From positions 1 through 40,295 of the forward strand of contig JAFSKE010000017.1 in assembly GCA_017449135.1 (NCBI GenBank): a DNA stretch of 40,295 nt, written 5' to 3'. Below the pieces are notes generated by a model. That model was not told the DNA's origin, searched no databases, and worked only from the letters and a program-made list of their open reading frames with translations. Made by a program: the position numbers and the translations under genes. The stretch comes from Synergistaceae bacterium. GTDB lineage: Bacteria; Synergistota; Synergistia; Synergistales; Aminobacteriaceae. Positions 23,801 through 31,479 of the stretch are shown here, in pieces (the stretch's first letter is position 1; every line of letters starts with the position of its first letter).

Positions 23801-24386
23801 AAACGTTCCTTGCAAGAGTTGTCAAAATTCCTGATTTCCATTTGTTGACGGCAGAACTTAAATAATCATCTTCATCTAAAATTTTTGCGTTGTCCCTTAA
23901 AATTTTATCGCCATAAGTTCTTGCGAGTTCCCTCAAATTTGCAAATTCCAAAGCATTTTTGATACCTTCCCAAAAATCTTCGGTCTGTTGTGTCGTAATT
24001 ACTGAAGCACGGGGATCGACATCAAGTGATAAACCGGATTCACGAATTATTCTGCCTGCAAATGAATGAATTGTAGAAATCCAAGAATCGCTGAGGCCTT
24101 CAATAATATTTTGCTTTCGATTTTGACGCGTAAAATTTTTAATTTCCTCACTGATTCGCTTTTCAATTCGTTGCTTCATTTCACCTGCTGCAGCTTCAGT
24201 GAATGTTAAAGTTAATATATTTGACGGCGAAATATTTTCATTCTCAAGCAACAATCTTAAATATCTGTTCGTCAAAACCCAAGTCTTCCCAGTCCCCGCA
24301 CCTGCACCGACAGTTATAGTTTTTTCGTCAGCATTAACGGCGTTCCTTTGACCTTCGGGAGTTTGAGCCGGCAATGAAAAATTCAA
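20880..24386 (-). CDS. AddA/RecB-like helicase-nuclease with Fe-S cysteines
   Basis: A 1168-residue UvrD-family helicase with a C-terminal PD-(D/E)XK nuclease. Walker A is GAGAGTGKT (27-35), motif Ia follows in LTFTEAAAGEMKQRI, Walker B is VDEFQDTD (395-402), then VVGDIKQSIYGFR, and motif VI is VAATRAQDSLIF. The nuclease core is intact: GAMDGF with D1063 and IIDYK with D1072 and K1074. A cysteine in FEFCPFAWR upstream of the nuclease and CNSCPFKRGC near the end give the four-cysteine Fe-S pattern usually seen in AddB. It should unwind and degrade double-strand ends for RecA-dependent repair, or act in defence. The start is a TTG with AAGGAG 10 bases upstream. No AddB lies next to it. The RBS follows the ferredoxin terminator by a few bases, so expression may depend on read-through. 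Confidence 0.87.
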   Translation of the reverse strand: MNFSLPAQTPEGQRNAVNADEKTITVGAGAGTGKTWVLTNRYLRLLLENENISPSNILTLTFTEAAAGEMKQRIEKRISEEIKNFTRQNRKQNIIEGLSDSWISTIHSFAGRIIRESGLSLDVDPRASVITTQQTEDFWEGIKNALEFANLRELARTYGDKILRDNAKILDEDDYLSSAVNKWKSGILTTLARNVSELHSSLGHSWIDMLKWSDDDETLINAAWPGVENILTKEWQDVWNLFAKMNLPNASKTNSAGLQLNSILDWQTQNSPDNKYSLKRFYDAVVLDKNIKANRGEPFATFKDIEGMSFGDWRKSRSETIKNITQDLDSNFRQKISPEEKRMRRSLMKFCALSWGMWDMMKQRRGLLSFSDMILHAKKAIENDSVTRTFNHILVDEFQDTDKLQFDMIKALINDKNDAKLFVVGDIKQSIYGFRHANPLLFAETIDKAKMNIDLDVSFRTRYSLLDKINKIFGALWRDGLGMSEKMKEQHYKNLDTPIKDSERDSGTMPDFKIIIAKNPGGSTAAARKILADNIAFNIAKFVNEGRTIWDKNLKIIRPVKFSDFSILSRSRGIYPVLEEAFDKFNIKTIVDKSTDYFTRGEINDVVCLLRAAANFDDDFSVTGWLMSPFSGVDEDEAVNKFLTLINDKNRPIDIIRENFADAYSRLEYFSVVGEVKGASGILEILDKDRKWLSGYKINDRLRILRNLRQAVSIAGAFQQSGVSSLNSCAEYLTRSIRNKIQIEEPEWHDENENAVKLGVVHSAKGLEYPVTVIFETRTSKKSENRSIKPSKDLGLVFNTLPDEIKTDSKIILSDWEKLLSEQGEIEEEERLFYVAATRAQDSLIFCGLTNKDDKPYPSTWTGFLLNNINLDENKIDYAVEIENSEINSLKYDDEKDTEKVLQPLNLTVHKNYLRQFSASSFSLFEFCPFAWRRKYKQGVELSWDNSEMNIDFNNGENENENFVGGAELGNLAHWILSKWPINENYESELEYYLNDREIISKLPGKLRKIWRNKNSKITLREWLLNFANGELGQKLIKLGKNIKREYHFRVKLNEISLAGAMDGFYENNIIDYKITPIDKAPSTIYDSQMDFYAFSAHELTGCESVNIVTVYLRDNKITKRVCNNFDEIKTRILKACETCATGFCEAKFENCNSCPFKRGCVKFGKNN

Positions 24387-24408
24387 ATTTGATTCATCTC
24401 CTTAATAT

Positions 24409-24442
24409 AAAAAAACCGACAGGGTTATGATTGTCCCTGCCG
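24409..24442 (-). terminator. Intrinsic terminator after ferredoxin
   Basis: On the minus strand a stem formed by TCGGCAGGG and CCCTGTCGG (two G-U pairs) is followed at once by seven T residues (A run at 24409-24415 on the plus strand). It is a strong rho-independent terminator, 50 bases after the ferredoxin stop. The ribosome binding site of the helicase-nuclease follows within about ten bases of the T run. Confidence 0.8.
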
Positions 24443-24492
24443 ATAAAATTCAAGTATTATGATATGAAGTGAAGTTCTTAACAAAAAATAAT

Positions 24493-24666
24493 TTACTGCG
24501 AAATTGCACTCACCGGACAAGTTGATACACAACTGCCGCATTCAACGCAGGTACCTGCGTCAACACTTGCTTTGCCGTCATTAACAGAGATTGCTGAAAC
24601 AGGGCAAGCACCTACGCATGACTCGCAACCTACACATACTGACTGATCTACTACTGCTTTTGCCAT
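24493..24666 (-). CDS. 2[4Fe-4S] ferredoxin
   Basis: A 57-residue clostridial-type ferredoxin. It has two C-x2-C-x2-C-x3-C-P motifs (C11, C14, C17, C21 and C40, C43, C46, C50), each expected to hold a [4Fe-4S] cluster, and an internal duplication (CPVSAIS occurs twice). It carries low-potential electrons in the cytoplasm, for example for 2-oxoacid oxidoreductases that ferment amino acids. AAGGAGG lies just upstream of the ATG. It has a clear promoter of its own and a terminator, so it is mainly monocistronic. Confidence 0.95.
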   Translation of the reverse strand: MAKAVVDQSVCVGCESCVGACPVSAISVNDGKASVDAGTCVECGSCVSTCPVSAISQ

Positions 24667-24746
24667 TTTATATTTCCTCCTTAAAATCGTTCAAATCGTT
24701 TTTAGTTTTTAATCTTAAAAGCCCCTCATGCCTTCAAGACGTAAAA

Positions 24747-24775
24747 ATAATAGCACATAAATATAGATATTACAA
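24747..24775 (-). promoter_or_regulatory. Sigma-70-like promoter for ferredoxin
   Basis: On the minus strand TTGTAA (24770-24775) and TATTAT (24747-24752) are spaced by 17 bases, about 80 bases before the ferredoxin start. No other gene start in this orientation lies nearby. Confidence 0.55.
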
Positions 24776-24795
24776 CTGTTTTACTTATCAAATTA

Positions 24796-26706
24796 TTAAT
24801 TTTGATTTTCAAGTTTCAAGTTTAATTCTTCCCATTGAGAGTATAAATTTTGAATTTCAAGTTCAAGATTTTTGCGTTCATTCACTAAGTTTTTAATTTT
24901 CTGCGAATCTTTAAGGACTTCGGGATCACATAAAGATTTATCGATGTCATTAAGTTTTGATTCTGAATCCGAAATTTTATTTTCAAGCTGTGAGATTAAT
25001 TTTTTCGTTGATTTTATTTCTGACAGTCTGACCCCTTCGCCATAAATGACCCTCTTCCCCTTAGCAGGGGACGCAGAAGAAGGAGAGGCATTGACAGAGA
25101 GGTTTATTGTTTCTTCCCGTTTCTCCAAGAACCATGAATAATTGCCGGGATAATCGTATAAAATTCCGTCTCGAATCTCTAAAACTCTTTCGGCTAATGC
25201 GTCTAAAAAATGCCTGTCGTGTGAAACGATTAACAATGTCCCCTGATATTTTAATAATGCCCTCTCAACTATTTCACGGGTATTAAAATCTAAATGGTTT
25301 GTGGGTTCGTCAAGAATTAAAAAATTCGTCTCTTCAAGCATTAATTTATAAAGTGCAAGACGTGCCTTTTCTCCTCCCGACAAAACCGAAGCCGATTTAT
25401 AAATGTCATCGCCGGAAAATAAAAACGCCCCTAATAAATTTCTTCGCTCAACGTCATTTAATTTTGATGAGACCGAGCGAGCCTCTTCCCAAACTGTATT
25501 GGAATAATTTATATTCATTGCACTTTCTTGGGAGTAATACGAAAATTTAACGTTGTGTCCGAGTTTTATATTTCCTGATGTAGGTTCTTCGTTGAAACTT
25601 AAAAGCCTTAATAACGTAGATTTTCCTGCACCGTTCACTCCGACTAAAGCAACACGTTCACCGCGATTAATTACGAAATTTACGTTTTCAAAAACTTTTA
25701 ACGAACCATAAAATTTTGAGACGTTATTTGCCTTTATTACTTCCCAGCCACTCGGAGGAGCTTCGGGAATTTTTATTTTTATTGTTTTGTCGTGTGAATT
25801 TAATTCGATTCGTTCGATTTTTTCAAGTTGTTTCAATCGGCTTTGAACTTGTGCTGCCTTCGTTGCTTTGTACCTGAATCTTGTTATGAAGGATTCAATT
25901 TTCTGGATTTTATTTTGCTGCTGTGCAAACGCTTTTTCTAATAATTCCTGCTTTTGCTCTTTTGCTTCAAGATATTCATCGTAACTGTAAGGATATAAAT
26001 TTATGACTCCGTGTTCAAGGTCTGCAATATTTTCGGCGATGTTCTCCAAAAATCTTTGATCGTGTGAAACTGCAACGACAGCTCCCTTATGAGTCCTCAA
26101 CCAGCCTTCAAGCCATTCCATGCTTTCAGTATCAAGATGATTCGTGGGTTCGTCAAGCAATAAAACGTCCGAAGGAGATAGCAGCAATGCAGCCATTGCG
26201 ATTCTCATTTTCCAGCCGCCCGAAAAGTCATGACAATTTTTATTTTCGTCGCCTTTAACAAAACCTAAACCGTGCAAAACTTTCATTGCGATAGCTTCAA
26301 ATTCAAAACCGCCTGAAAGTTCAAATCTTCGTTCAAGTTTTGAGTGTTCATTCAACAAAAATTCCTGATTTTGATTTTCGTTTGATTGCGATAATTTTTC
26401 CTCAATATCCCGCAGTTTTGATTCGATTTTTGAGATTTCAGCTTTGTTTTTGAGATATTGAATCAAGGGCACAGGTTCTAACTCGATTAAATCCTGCGGA
26501 AGATAACCGATAGTTAAATTTTTTGAACGTTCAATAATTCCGTCATCGGGTTGAATTTCTCCGGTTAAAACTTTTAATAATGTAGTTTTCCCTGCACCGT
26601 TAGCACCGACAATTCCGATTCTTGCGTTGTCCTGAATCTGTAAATTCAGGTTCTTGAAAATAATTTTTTCGCCGAACGATAATTTCAAATTTTTAATGTC
26701 AATCAT
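24796..26706 (-). CDS. ABC-F family ATPase
   Basis: A soluble protein of 636 residues with two ABC domains and no membrane segments, so an ABC-F translation factor rather than a transporter. Domain 1 has Walker A GANGAGKT, signature FSGGWKMR and Walker B LLLDEPTNHLD. The interdomain linker is charged and helical. Domain 2 has GVNGAGKS, LSGGEKAR and ILDEPTNHLD. The C-terminal coiled coil (about 560-636) resembles YdiF/Uup. The family acts at the ribosomal E site, with roles in stalled-ribosome rescue or antibiotic resistance. An ATG at 26784 would add 26 residues running into the divergent gene; I prefer the ATG at 26706 (MIDIKNLKLSFGEK). A stretch near residue 545-565 (SPSSASPAKGKRV) is encoded by an interspersed-repeat fragment. 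Confidence 0.9.
   Translation of the reverse strand: MIDIKNLKLSFGEKIIFKNLNLQIQDNARIGIVGANGAGKTTLLKVLTGEIQPDDGIIERSKNLTIGYLPQDLIELEPVPLIQYLKNKAEISKIESKLRDIEEKLSQSNENQNQEFLLNEHSKLERRFELSGGFEFEAIAMKVLHGLGFVKGDENKNCHDFSGGWKMRIAMAALLLSPSDVLLLDEPTNHLDTESMEWLEGWLRTHKGAVVAVSHDQRFLENIAENIADLEHGVINLYPYSYDEYLEAKEQKQELLEKAFAQQQNKIQKIESFITRFRYKATKAAQVQSRLKQLEKIERIELNSHDKTIKIKIPEAPPSGWEVIKANNVSKFYGSLKVFENVNFVINRGERVALVGVNGAGKSTLLRLLSFNEEPTSGNIKLGHNVKFSYYSQESAMNINYSNTVWEEARSVSSKLNDVERRNLLGAFLFSGDDIYKSASVLSGGEKARLALYKLMLEETNFLILDEPTNHLDFNTREIVERALLKYQGTLLIVSHDRHFLDALAERVLEIRDGILYDYPGNYSWFLEKREETINLSVNASPSSASPAKGKRVIYGEGVRLSEIKSTKKLISQLENKISDSESKLNDIDKSLCDPEVLKDSQKIKNLVNERKNLELEIQNLYSQWEELNLKLENQN
25046..25105 (+). 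repeat. Interspersed repeat fragment within the ABC-F gene (copy B)
   Basis: It contains CTTCCCCTTAGCAGGGGACG, then GAGAGGCATTGACAGAGAGG, matching the third hairpin and the right end of copies A, C and D. It lies in the coding sequence between the second ABC domain and the C-terminal coiled coil, keeps the frame open, and encodes a serine/alanine/proline-rich linker. Confidence 0.6.
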
Positions 26707-26776
26707 AATTGATAATCCTACCATATTAAAGACTGATATAATAACAAAATCCATATTAATTTTAGGAGGAATGAAG

Positions 26777-27589
26777 ATGTACAAAAAAATTTATCTCGCA
26801 GTTGTAGTGATGTTAATTTGTATTTCGTCGGCATTCGCAGATTCACATCAAGAAAGGTTTGAAGTATTTTCAAATAGTATTGAAGAAGTCGCTAACAAAA
26901 TAACGTGGAGTGGAAAACATAATTTTCAAGATGTTGAATTTGTTGAAAATGAAATGGACAGAGACGAAACAGTTTATTCAAGAGCATGGTATGACGATTA
27001 TTATCTTGTAATTCGTAATTACAAAGATAAAAATTGGTCAAGCAGTTACGTTGCAAATTTTTGGACGGCAAGCGAAGAATTAACTTTTGCAAATGGAATA
27101 AAAGTAGGTTCATCGATTGACGACATAAGAAAATTTTTTGGTAAAGATCATGTTCAGCAAAACTCATCGTCAGAAATAATTGTAGAATGGGAGGAAAACT
27201 CTGATGCAGGTGTATATGTTGTTTTCTCAACAGAAAATAATAGGATAACCTCAATCGGTTATGTTAGCGGTTGGTATAGTACTTCAAAAATGCGTTCACT
27301 TTATTCCATGTATTCGGAGGAGGTTTTCGCAGAAATTAAGGGAGAAAAAGTTAATGTTCGTGAAGATTTTCCTAAAGGTAAAGTGTTATTTCAAGTTAGT
27401 CAATCAAAAAGAGATTGTCTTCTCGTTGATTTTGACTACGGAAACGGTTGGTGTCATGTTTTCGGCAGGATTGTAAATAATTCATTCAAGCCTGTACGTG
27501 AATGTTACATTTACAAACAGTTTTTGAAAACGAGAAAATTAACACTGTCCGAGCGAAAATTGTTTATCTCGCAGTATCTCAAAAAATAA
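26777..27589 (+). CDS. Secreted SH3b-like protein, paralogue 1
   Basis: About 270 residues with a signal peptide (MYKKIYLAVVVMLICISSAFA). The ATG at 26777 is chosen because AGGAGG lies 7 bases upstream; an ATG 6 bases earlier is too close. The middle contains FANGIKVGSSIDDIRKFFGKD, a pattern like the BamE/SmpA-type or similar small envelope domains. The C-terminal half begins GEKVNVREDF, like the start of a bacterial SH3 domain that may bind peptidoglycan. I do not recognise a named family. It is the first of three tandem copies and is divergent from the ABC-F gene across about 70 bases that include a TATAAT at 26737-26742. Confidence 0.75.
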   Translation: MYKKIYLAVVVMLICISSAFADSHQERFEVFSNSIEEVANKITWSGKHNFQDVEFVENEMDRDETVYSRAWYDDYYLVIRNYKDKNWSSSYVANFWTASEELTFANGIKVGSSIDDIRKFFGKDHVQQNSSSEIIVEWEENSDAGVYVVFSTENNRITSIGYVSGWYSTSKMRSLYSMYSEEVFAEIKGEKVNVREDFPKGKVLFQVSQSKRDCLLVDFDYGNGWCHVFGRIVNNSFKPVRECYIYKQFLKTRKLTLSERKLFISQYLKK

Positions 27590-27611
27590 CATAATTTTAG
27601 GAGGAATGAAG

Positions 27612-28448
27612 ATGTACAAAAAAATTTGTCTCGCAATTTTTATGATGTTAATTTGTATTTCGTCGGCATTCGCAGATCAGCAAGAAAAAAATTTTGAACT
27701 CTTTGAAGAAACTATCATCGAAGCCGCAAATAAAATAACTTGGAGCGGAGAGCATAATTTTCAAGATGTTGAATTTGTCGAAAACGAAATGGACGGGGAC
27801 GAAACAGTTTACGCACGGGCATGGTATGACGATTATTATGTCGTAGTCAGAAAATACGAAGATAAAAATTGGTCAAGCAGTTACGTTGCAAGTTTTTGGA
27901 CGGCCAGCGAAGAATTAACTTTCCTAAACGGTATAAAAGTCGGTTCATCGATTGACGAAGTAAAAAAATTTTTCGGCAAAGATCATTTATGGCAAAACTC
28001 GTCATCATCAAATAAATATGAAGTCTATCGTGTCGAAGAATCAAGCGTTGCAGGACGAATTACTTTTTTTACAAAAAATAACAGGATAACTTCAATAGCT
28101 TATACTAATTGGTACAATATGACTTCAAAAATGATTTTCTTACATTCTTTATATGCTTCTTCGGCCTTAGCTGAAATTACGGGCGACAAAGTTAATGTCC
28201 GTGAATATTCAGGTTATGAAAAAGGTAAAGACAAAGTTAAATTTCAAGTCAGTAAATCGAAAGGGGACAGTTTGCTTGTTGATCCGGAATCTTATGACGG
28301 CTGGTGCGATGTTATAGGGAGACTTGTTAATAATTCATTAAAATCAACGCCATATTGTTATATCTCAAAACAATTTTTGAAAATCAGAGATTTAACGCCG
28401 TCAGAACGAAAATTATATTTCTCGCAGTATCTTAAAAATGCTAAATAA
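27612..28448 (+). CDS. Secreted SH3b-like protein, paralogue 2
   Basis: About 278 residues, closely similar along its whole length to the preceding gene, including the RBS and start region (TTTTAGGAGGAATGAAGATG), so a tandem duplication. Signal peptide (MYKKICLAIFMMLICISSAFA), then the NGIKVGSSIDEVKKFFGKD segment, then GDKVNVREYSGYEKGKDKVKF, an SH3b-like start. The stop overlaps the beginning of a third, broken copy. The 3' end (KIRDLTPSERKLYFSQ) is identical at DNA level to the end of that copy over about 50 bases. Probably periplasmic or surface-associated; function unknown. Confidence 0.75.
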   Translation: MYKKICLAIFMMLICISSAFADQQEKNFELFEETIIEAANKITWSGEHNFQDVEFVENEMDGDETVYARAWYDDYYVVVRKYEDKNWSSSYVASFWTASEELTFLNGIKVGSSIDEVKKFFGKDHLWQNSSSSNKYEVYRVEESSVAGRITFFTKNNRITSIAYTNWYNMTSKMIFLHSLYASSALAEITGDKVNVREYSGYEKGKDKVKFQVSKSKGDSLLVDPESYDGWCDVIGRLVNNSLKSTPYCYISKQFLKIRDLTPSERKLYFSQYLKNAK

Positions 28449-29051
28449 AAAAATTTATCTTGCAGTTTTAATAACGTTGCTTTTTGTTTCGTCGGCATTC
28501 GCAGATCAGCACGAAAAAAATTTTGAACTCTTTGAAGAAACTATCATCGAAGCTGCAAATAAAATAACTTGGAGCGGAAAACATAATTTTCAAGATGTTG
28601 AATTTGTAAAAAACGAAATGAACGGGGACGAAACAGTTTATTCGTTGTAATTCGGAAATACGAAAATAAAAATTGGTCAAACAGTTTTATTTCAGAATTT
28701 TCGACAAGAAGTGAAGAATTAACTTTCGCAAACGGAATCAAAGTCGGCTCACCGTTCAGCAAAGTTGAAGCATTTTTCGGCAAAGAACATTTTTATGGCG
28801 AAACAGAAACTTTGCGTTATGTTGCAGAATATGAAGAAGAAGGCGCAGAAGGCGGAGGAATACTTATTTTTGAAGTCGAAAAAGGCATAATAAAATCAAT
28901 CAGCTATACCTTAGCAGACAACAACCAGACATCGAAAATGATTTTTCTTTTCGAGCTTTATTTTCGTTTACATCTTTTGAAAATCAGAGATTTAACGCCG
29001 TCAGAACGAAAATTATATTTCTCGCAGATAACCTCTCTGTCAATAAATTGA
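28438..29051 (+). pseudogene. Broken third copy of the SH3b-like protein
   Basis: The first frame (28438-28650, 70 residues) carries a signal peptide and the conserved KITWSGKHNFQDVEF, then hits a stop. A deletion of about 28 bases relative to copy 2, near 28641, shifts the frame. Homology resumes in another frame with KYENKNWSNSF, FANGIKVGS and KVEAFFGKEHF. The SH3b-like part (about 80 residues) is also missing: the sequence jumps from SKMIFLFELYF to LKIRDLTPSERKLYFSQ. There is no ribosome binding site before its ATG. The end runs into an interspersed repeat that provides the final codons and stop. Confidence 0.8.
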
Positions 29052-29144
29052 CATCTCCCCTTAGCAAGGGGAGACATCTTTATTTTCTGCACATTGCCTC
29101 TCCGCTTGCGGGGAGGTGTATCACGAAGTGAGACGGAGGGGCTA
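29030..29144 (-). repeat. Multi-hairpin interspersed repeat, copy C
   Basis: A full-length copy in reverse orientation. Read on the minus strand it starts TAGCCCCTCCGTCTCACTTC, then contains the CCTCCCCGC/GCGGAGAGG hairpin, the CTCCCCTTGCTAAGGGGAG hairpin, a TGTCAATT/AATTGACA hairpin and GAGAGGTT. Its first three bases coincide with the hsp20 stop codon. At its other end it truncates the third SH3b-like copy. Confidence 0.75.
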
Positions 29145-29603
29145 TGCTTCTGCGGTAATACTTACTTTTTTGTGAGCTTTATCCTGAGTTTTTTCTGCAA
29201 CTTCAATAGTTAAAACACCATTTTTGAAATTTGCTTTTGCACTCTCAGGGTCGGCTTCAACTGGGAATGAGATAACTCTTTCGATTTTTCCCCAGCTTCT
29301 CTCACTTCTGAAATAACTTTTGTCTTTCGCTTCGTCTTTGGTTTCGGATTTCTTTTCCGCCGATAATGTCAATCTGTCGCCGTAAACATGAAGGTCTACG
29401 TTATCAGGATTAATTCCCGGCAATTCAGCCTCAACAAAAATTTTTCCGTCTTTACGATATAAATCAACGCTTGCTGAATTAAAACCAAATCCCTTAAAAT
29501 TATTATCAAAGAACGGTGTTGCTAAATTCCTTGCAAAATCATCGAAGAAATTTTCAGGATCCATCATTCTCATCATAGGATAATATTTATCTCTTGCTGC
29601 CAT
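29142..29603 (-). CDS. Small heat-shock protein, Hsp20 family
   Basis: An ATP-independent holdase chaperone of 153 residues. The alpha-crystallin domain covers about residues 40-140 with the conserved VDLYRKDGKIFVEAELPGINPDNVD and the NGVLTIEVAEK motif near the end. The ATG at 29603 is preferred over an in-frame TTG at 29612 because AAAGGAG lies 10 bases upstream of the ATG. The C-terminus lacks an obvious I-x-I tail motif unless VSI fills that role. A perfect 6-base inverted repeat lies in the leader. Divergent from cysK. Confidence 0.93.
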   Translation of the reverse strand: MAARDKYYPMMRMMDPENFFDDFARNLATPFFDNNFKGFGFNSASVDLYRKDGKIFVEAELPGINPDNVDLHVYGDRLTLSAEKKSETKDEAKDKSYFRSERSWGKIERVISFPVEADPESAKANFKNGVLTIEVAEKTQDKAHKKVSITAEA

Positions 29604-29636
29604 AATAATCAAACTCCTTTTAATTTTTTTTATTCT

Positions 29637-29655
29637 GTTGTGTCTCTCTCACAAC
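29637..29655. promoter_or_regulatory. Inverted repeat in hsp20 leader
   Basis: GTTGTG-N7-CACAAC is a perfect palindrome located 34-52 bases upstream of the hsp20 start and downstream of a minus-strand TATAAT (about 29665-29671). It does not match the CIRCE element. It could be an operator or an mRNA hairpin affecting heat-dependent expression. Confidence 0.35.
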
Positions 29656-29772
29656 GCTGCAAATTATAACTCTGACTTTTATAAATCAAATCGTATGTTT
29701 TACCTATTTTGACCAAGTTAATATGAGATAATTATGTTCATAATATTTTGTAAAGGAGAAATTTTTATTATC

Positions 29773-30705
29773 ATGTCGAAGATTTTTACATCAATAGACC
29801 AGTTAATCGGACACACGCCGTTATTGGAACTTTCAAGAATCGAAAAACGTTTTGACTTAAAAGCAAAAATTTTTGCGAAACTTGAATATTTTAATCCCGC
29901 AGGAAGCGTTAAAGACAGAATCGCAAAATCTATGCTTGATGACGCAGAGAAAAACGGTACTTTAACTCCCAATTCCGTAATCATCGAACCCACAAGCGGA
30001 AATACAGGAATCGGTCTTGCTTCGGTTGCTGCTGCACGAGGTTACAGAATCATTATCGTAATGCCTGAGACTATGTCAATCGAACGCAGAAAATTAATGA
30101 AGGCTTACGGGGCTGAATTAGTTTTGACTGAAGGTTCAAAGGGAATGAAAGGTGCAATCGAAAAGGCTTCGGAACTTGCAAACGAAATTCCCGAAAGTTT
30201 TATCGCAGGACAATTCGTGAATCCTTCAAATCCTAAAATTCACAGAGAGACTACGGGCGTTGAAATTTGGAATGACACTGACGGCAAAGTTGATATTTTT
30301 GTTGCAGGTGTCGGAACAGGCGGAACTTTAACTGGAACAGGCGAATATTTGAAATCACAAAACAAAGATTTGAAAATTGTCGCCGTTGAACCTTTTAATT
30401 CTCCCGTACTGTCGGCAGGAAGAGCAGGTTCACACAAAATTCAAGGAATCGGAGCCGGATTTGTGCCTGAAGTTTTGAACACGAAAATTTATGACGAAAT
30501 TTTCACTGTCAAAGACGATGACGCAATAGAGACAGGAAAATTAATCGGAAAGACAGAGGGCTTTTTAGTGGGAATTTCATCGGGTGCAGCAGCTTATGCT
30601 TCGATTGAAATCGCAAAACGTCCCGAAAACGCAAACAAAAATATTGTTGTGATTTTGCCTGATACAGGTGAAAGATATTTATCGACTGCGTTATTTGAAG
30701 AGTAA
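29773..30705 (+). CDS. cysK: Cysteine synthase CysK
   Basis: O-acetylserine sulfhydrylase, making L-cysteine from O-acetylserine and sulfide with PLP. 310 residues, the usual size. The PLP lysine is K47 in NPAGSVKDR. The phosphate and substrate loop TSGNTG is visible, and GVGTGGTLTG binds the cofactor phosphate. SSGAAA near the C-terminus binds the pyridine nitrogen. AAAGGAG lies about 14 bases before the chosen ATG, a little long, and an earlier ATG at 29734 lacks an RBS. cysE follows after 3 bases, so the two steps of cysteine synthesis are coexpressed and the enzymes may form the cysteine synthase complex. Confidence 0.96.
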   Translation: MSKIFTSIDQLIGHTPLLELSRIEKRFDLKAKIFAKLEYFNPAGSVKDRIAKSMLDDAEKNGTLTPNSVIIEPTSGNTGIGLASVAAARGYRIIIVMPETMSIERRKLMKAYGAELVLTEGSKGMKGAIEKASELANEIPESFIAGQFVNPSNPKIHRETTGVEIWNDTDGKVDIFVAGVGTGGTLTGTGEYLKSQNKDLKIVAVEPFNSPVLSAGRAGSHKIQGIGAGFVPEVLNTKIYDEIFTVKDDDAIETGKLIGKTEGFLVGISSGAAAYASIEIAKRPENANKNIVVILPDTGERYLSTALFEE

Positions 30706-30708
30706 AAA

Positions 30709-31479
30709 ATGAATCTTGACGAAATTATTAAATCTGTCGAAAACGAATTAAATCTCTCAATCAGTGATGAGACTGTAAATTTTAATGGTTTCAAAGAAAA
30801 TGTTGAGGATTCTTTCAGACATATTTTAGCTGCGATGTTCCCTTCTCATGTCAATCCAGAAAATAAATCCATAAACGAAAATTTGAAACTTTCATGTGAA
30901 AAATTAAATCCGTTTATAGAGTCAAATATTCTTGCGAAATTAATTTCAAAATTGCCTGACATTCGCAAAATTTTATTTACTGATATTGTCGCTGCATATC
31001 GCGGAGACCCGGCGGCTAAAAGTTATGACGAAATAATTTTGTCTTATCCCGCTTTTATTGCGATAAGTGCTTACAGGATTGCTCACGAACTTTATGCAAT
31101 GAACGTTCCTTTAATTCCGAGAATCATAACTGAATATGCTCACAGATTAACAGGAATCGACATTCACCCGGGAGCAACAATCGGAGGATATTTTTTCATT
31201 GATCACGGAACAGGAGTTGTAATCGGAGAGACTTCAACAATCGGTGAACGTGTAAAAATTTATCAGAACGTTACAATCGGTGCAAAAAGTTTTGATGTCG
31301 AACCTGACGGAACACTTGTAAAAGGAATCAAACGACACCCGGATATTGGAAATGATGTTGTGATTTACGCAGGAGCTACGATTTTAGGAGGCGATACCGT
31401 AATCGGAGATAATTGCATTATCGGCGGTAATGTATGGCTGACTAATTCGGTAAAAGCAGGAAGCATTGTCAGAGTGTAG
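30709..31479 (+). CDS. cysE: Serine O-acetyltransferase (EpsC/CysE)
   Basis: Makes O-acetylserine from serine and acetyl-CoA. 256 residues: an alpha-helical N-terminal domain, then a left-handed beta helix of hexapeptide repeats from about 145 ([26 protein letters not shown]) to the end. DIHPGA and DHGTG hold the catalytic histidines and aspartate. The N-terminal domain is longer than in the short CysE form, as in EpsC-type enzymes. The protein ends abruptly at KAGSIVRV, with the TAG stop abutting an interspersed repeat. Relatives usually continue some residues, and in the classical complex a C-terminal isoleucine inserts into CysK. Here the last residue is valine, so complex formation may be weakened or altered. 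Confidence 0.93.
   Translation: MNLDEIIKSVENELNLSISDETVNFNGFKENVEDSFRHILAAMFPSHVNPENKSINENLKLSCEKLNPFIESNILAKLISKLPDIRKILFTDIVAAYRGDPAAKSYDEIILSYPAFIAISAYRIAHELYAMNVPLIPRIITEYAHRLTGIDIHPGATIGGYFFIDHGTGVVIGETSTIGERVKIYQNVTIGAKSFDVEPDGTLVKGIKRHPDIGNDVVIYAGATILGGDTVIGDNCIIGGNVWLTNSVKAGSIVRV

Noticed and set aside
26707-26784. Longer ABC-F start at 26784
   Set aside because: The extension would overlap the leader and start of the divergent SH3b-like gene, and family members begin at MIDIKNL.
29665-29775. CIRCE or known cysteine-regulator box between hsp20 and cysK
   Set aside because: No TTAGCACTC-N9-GAGTGCTAA and no convincing match to a CymR-type site could be found by eye.
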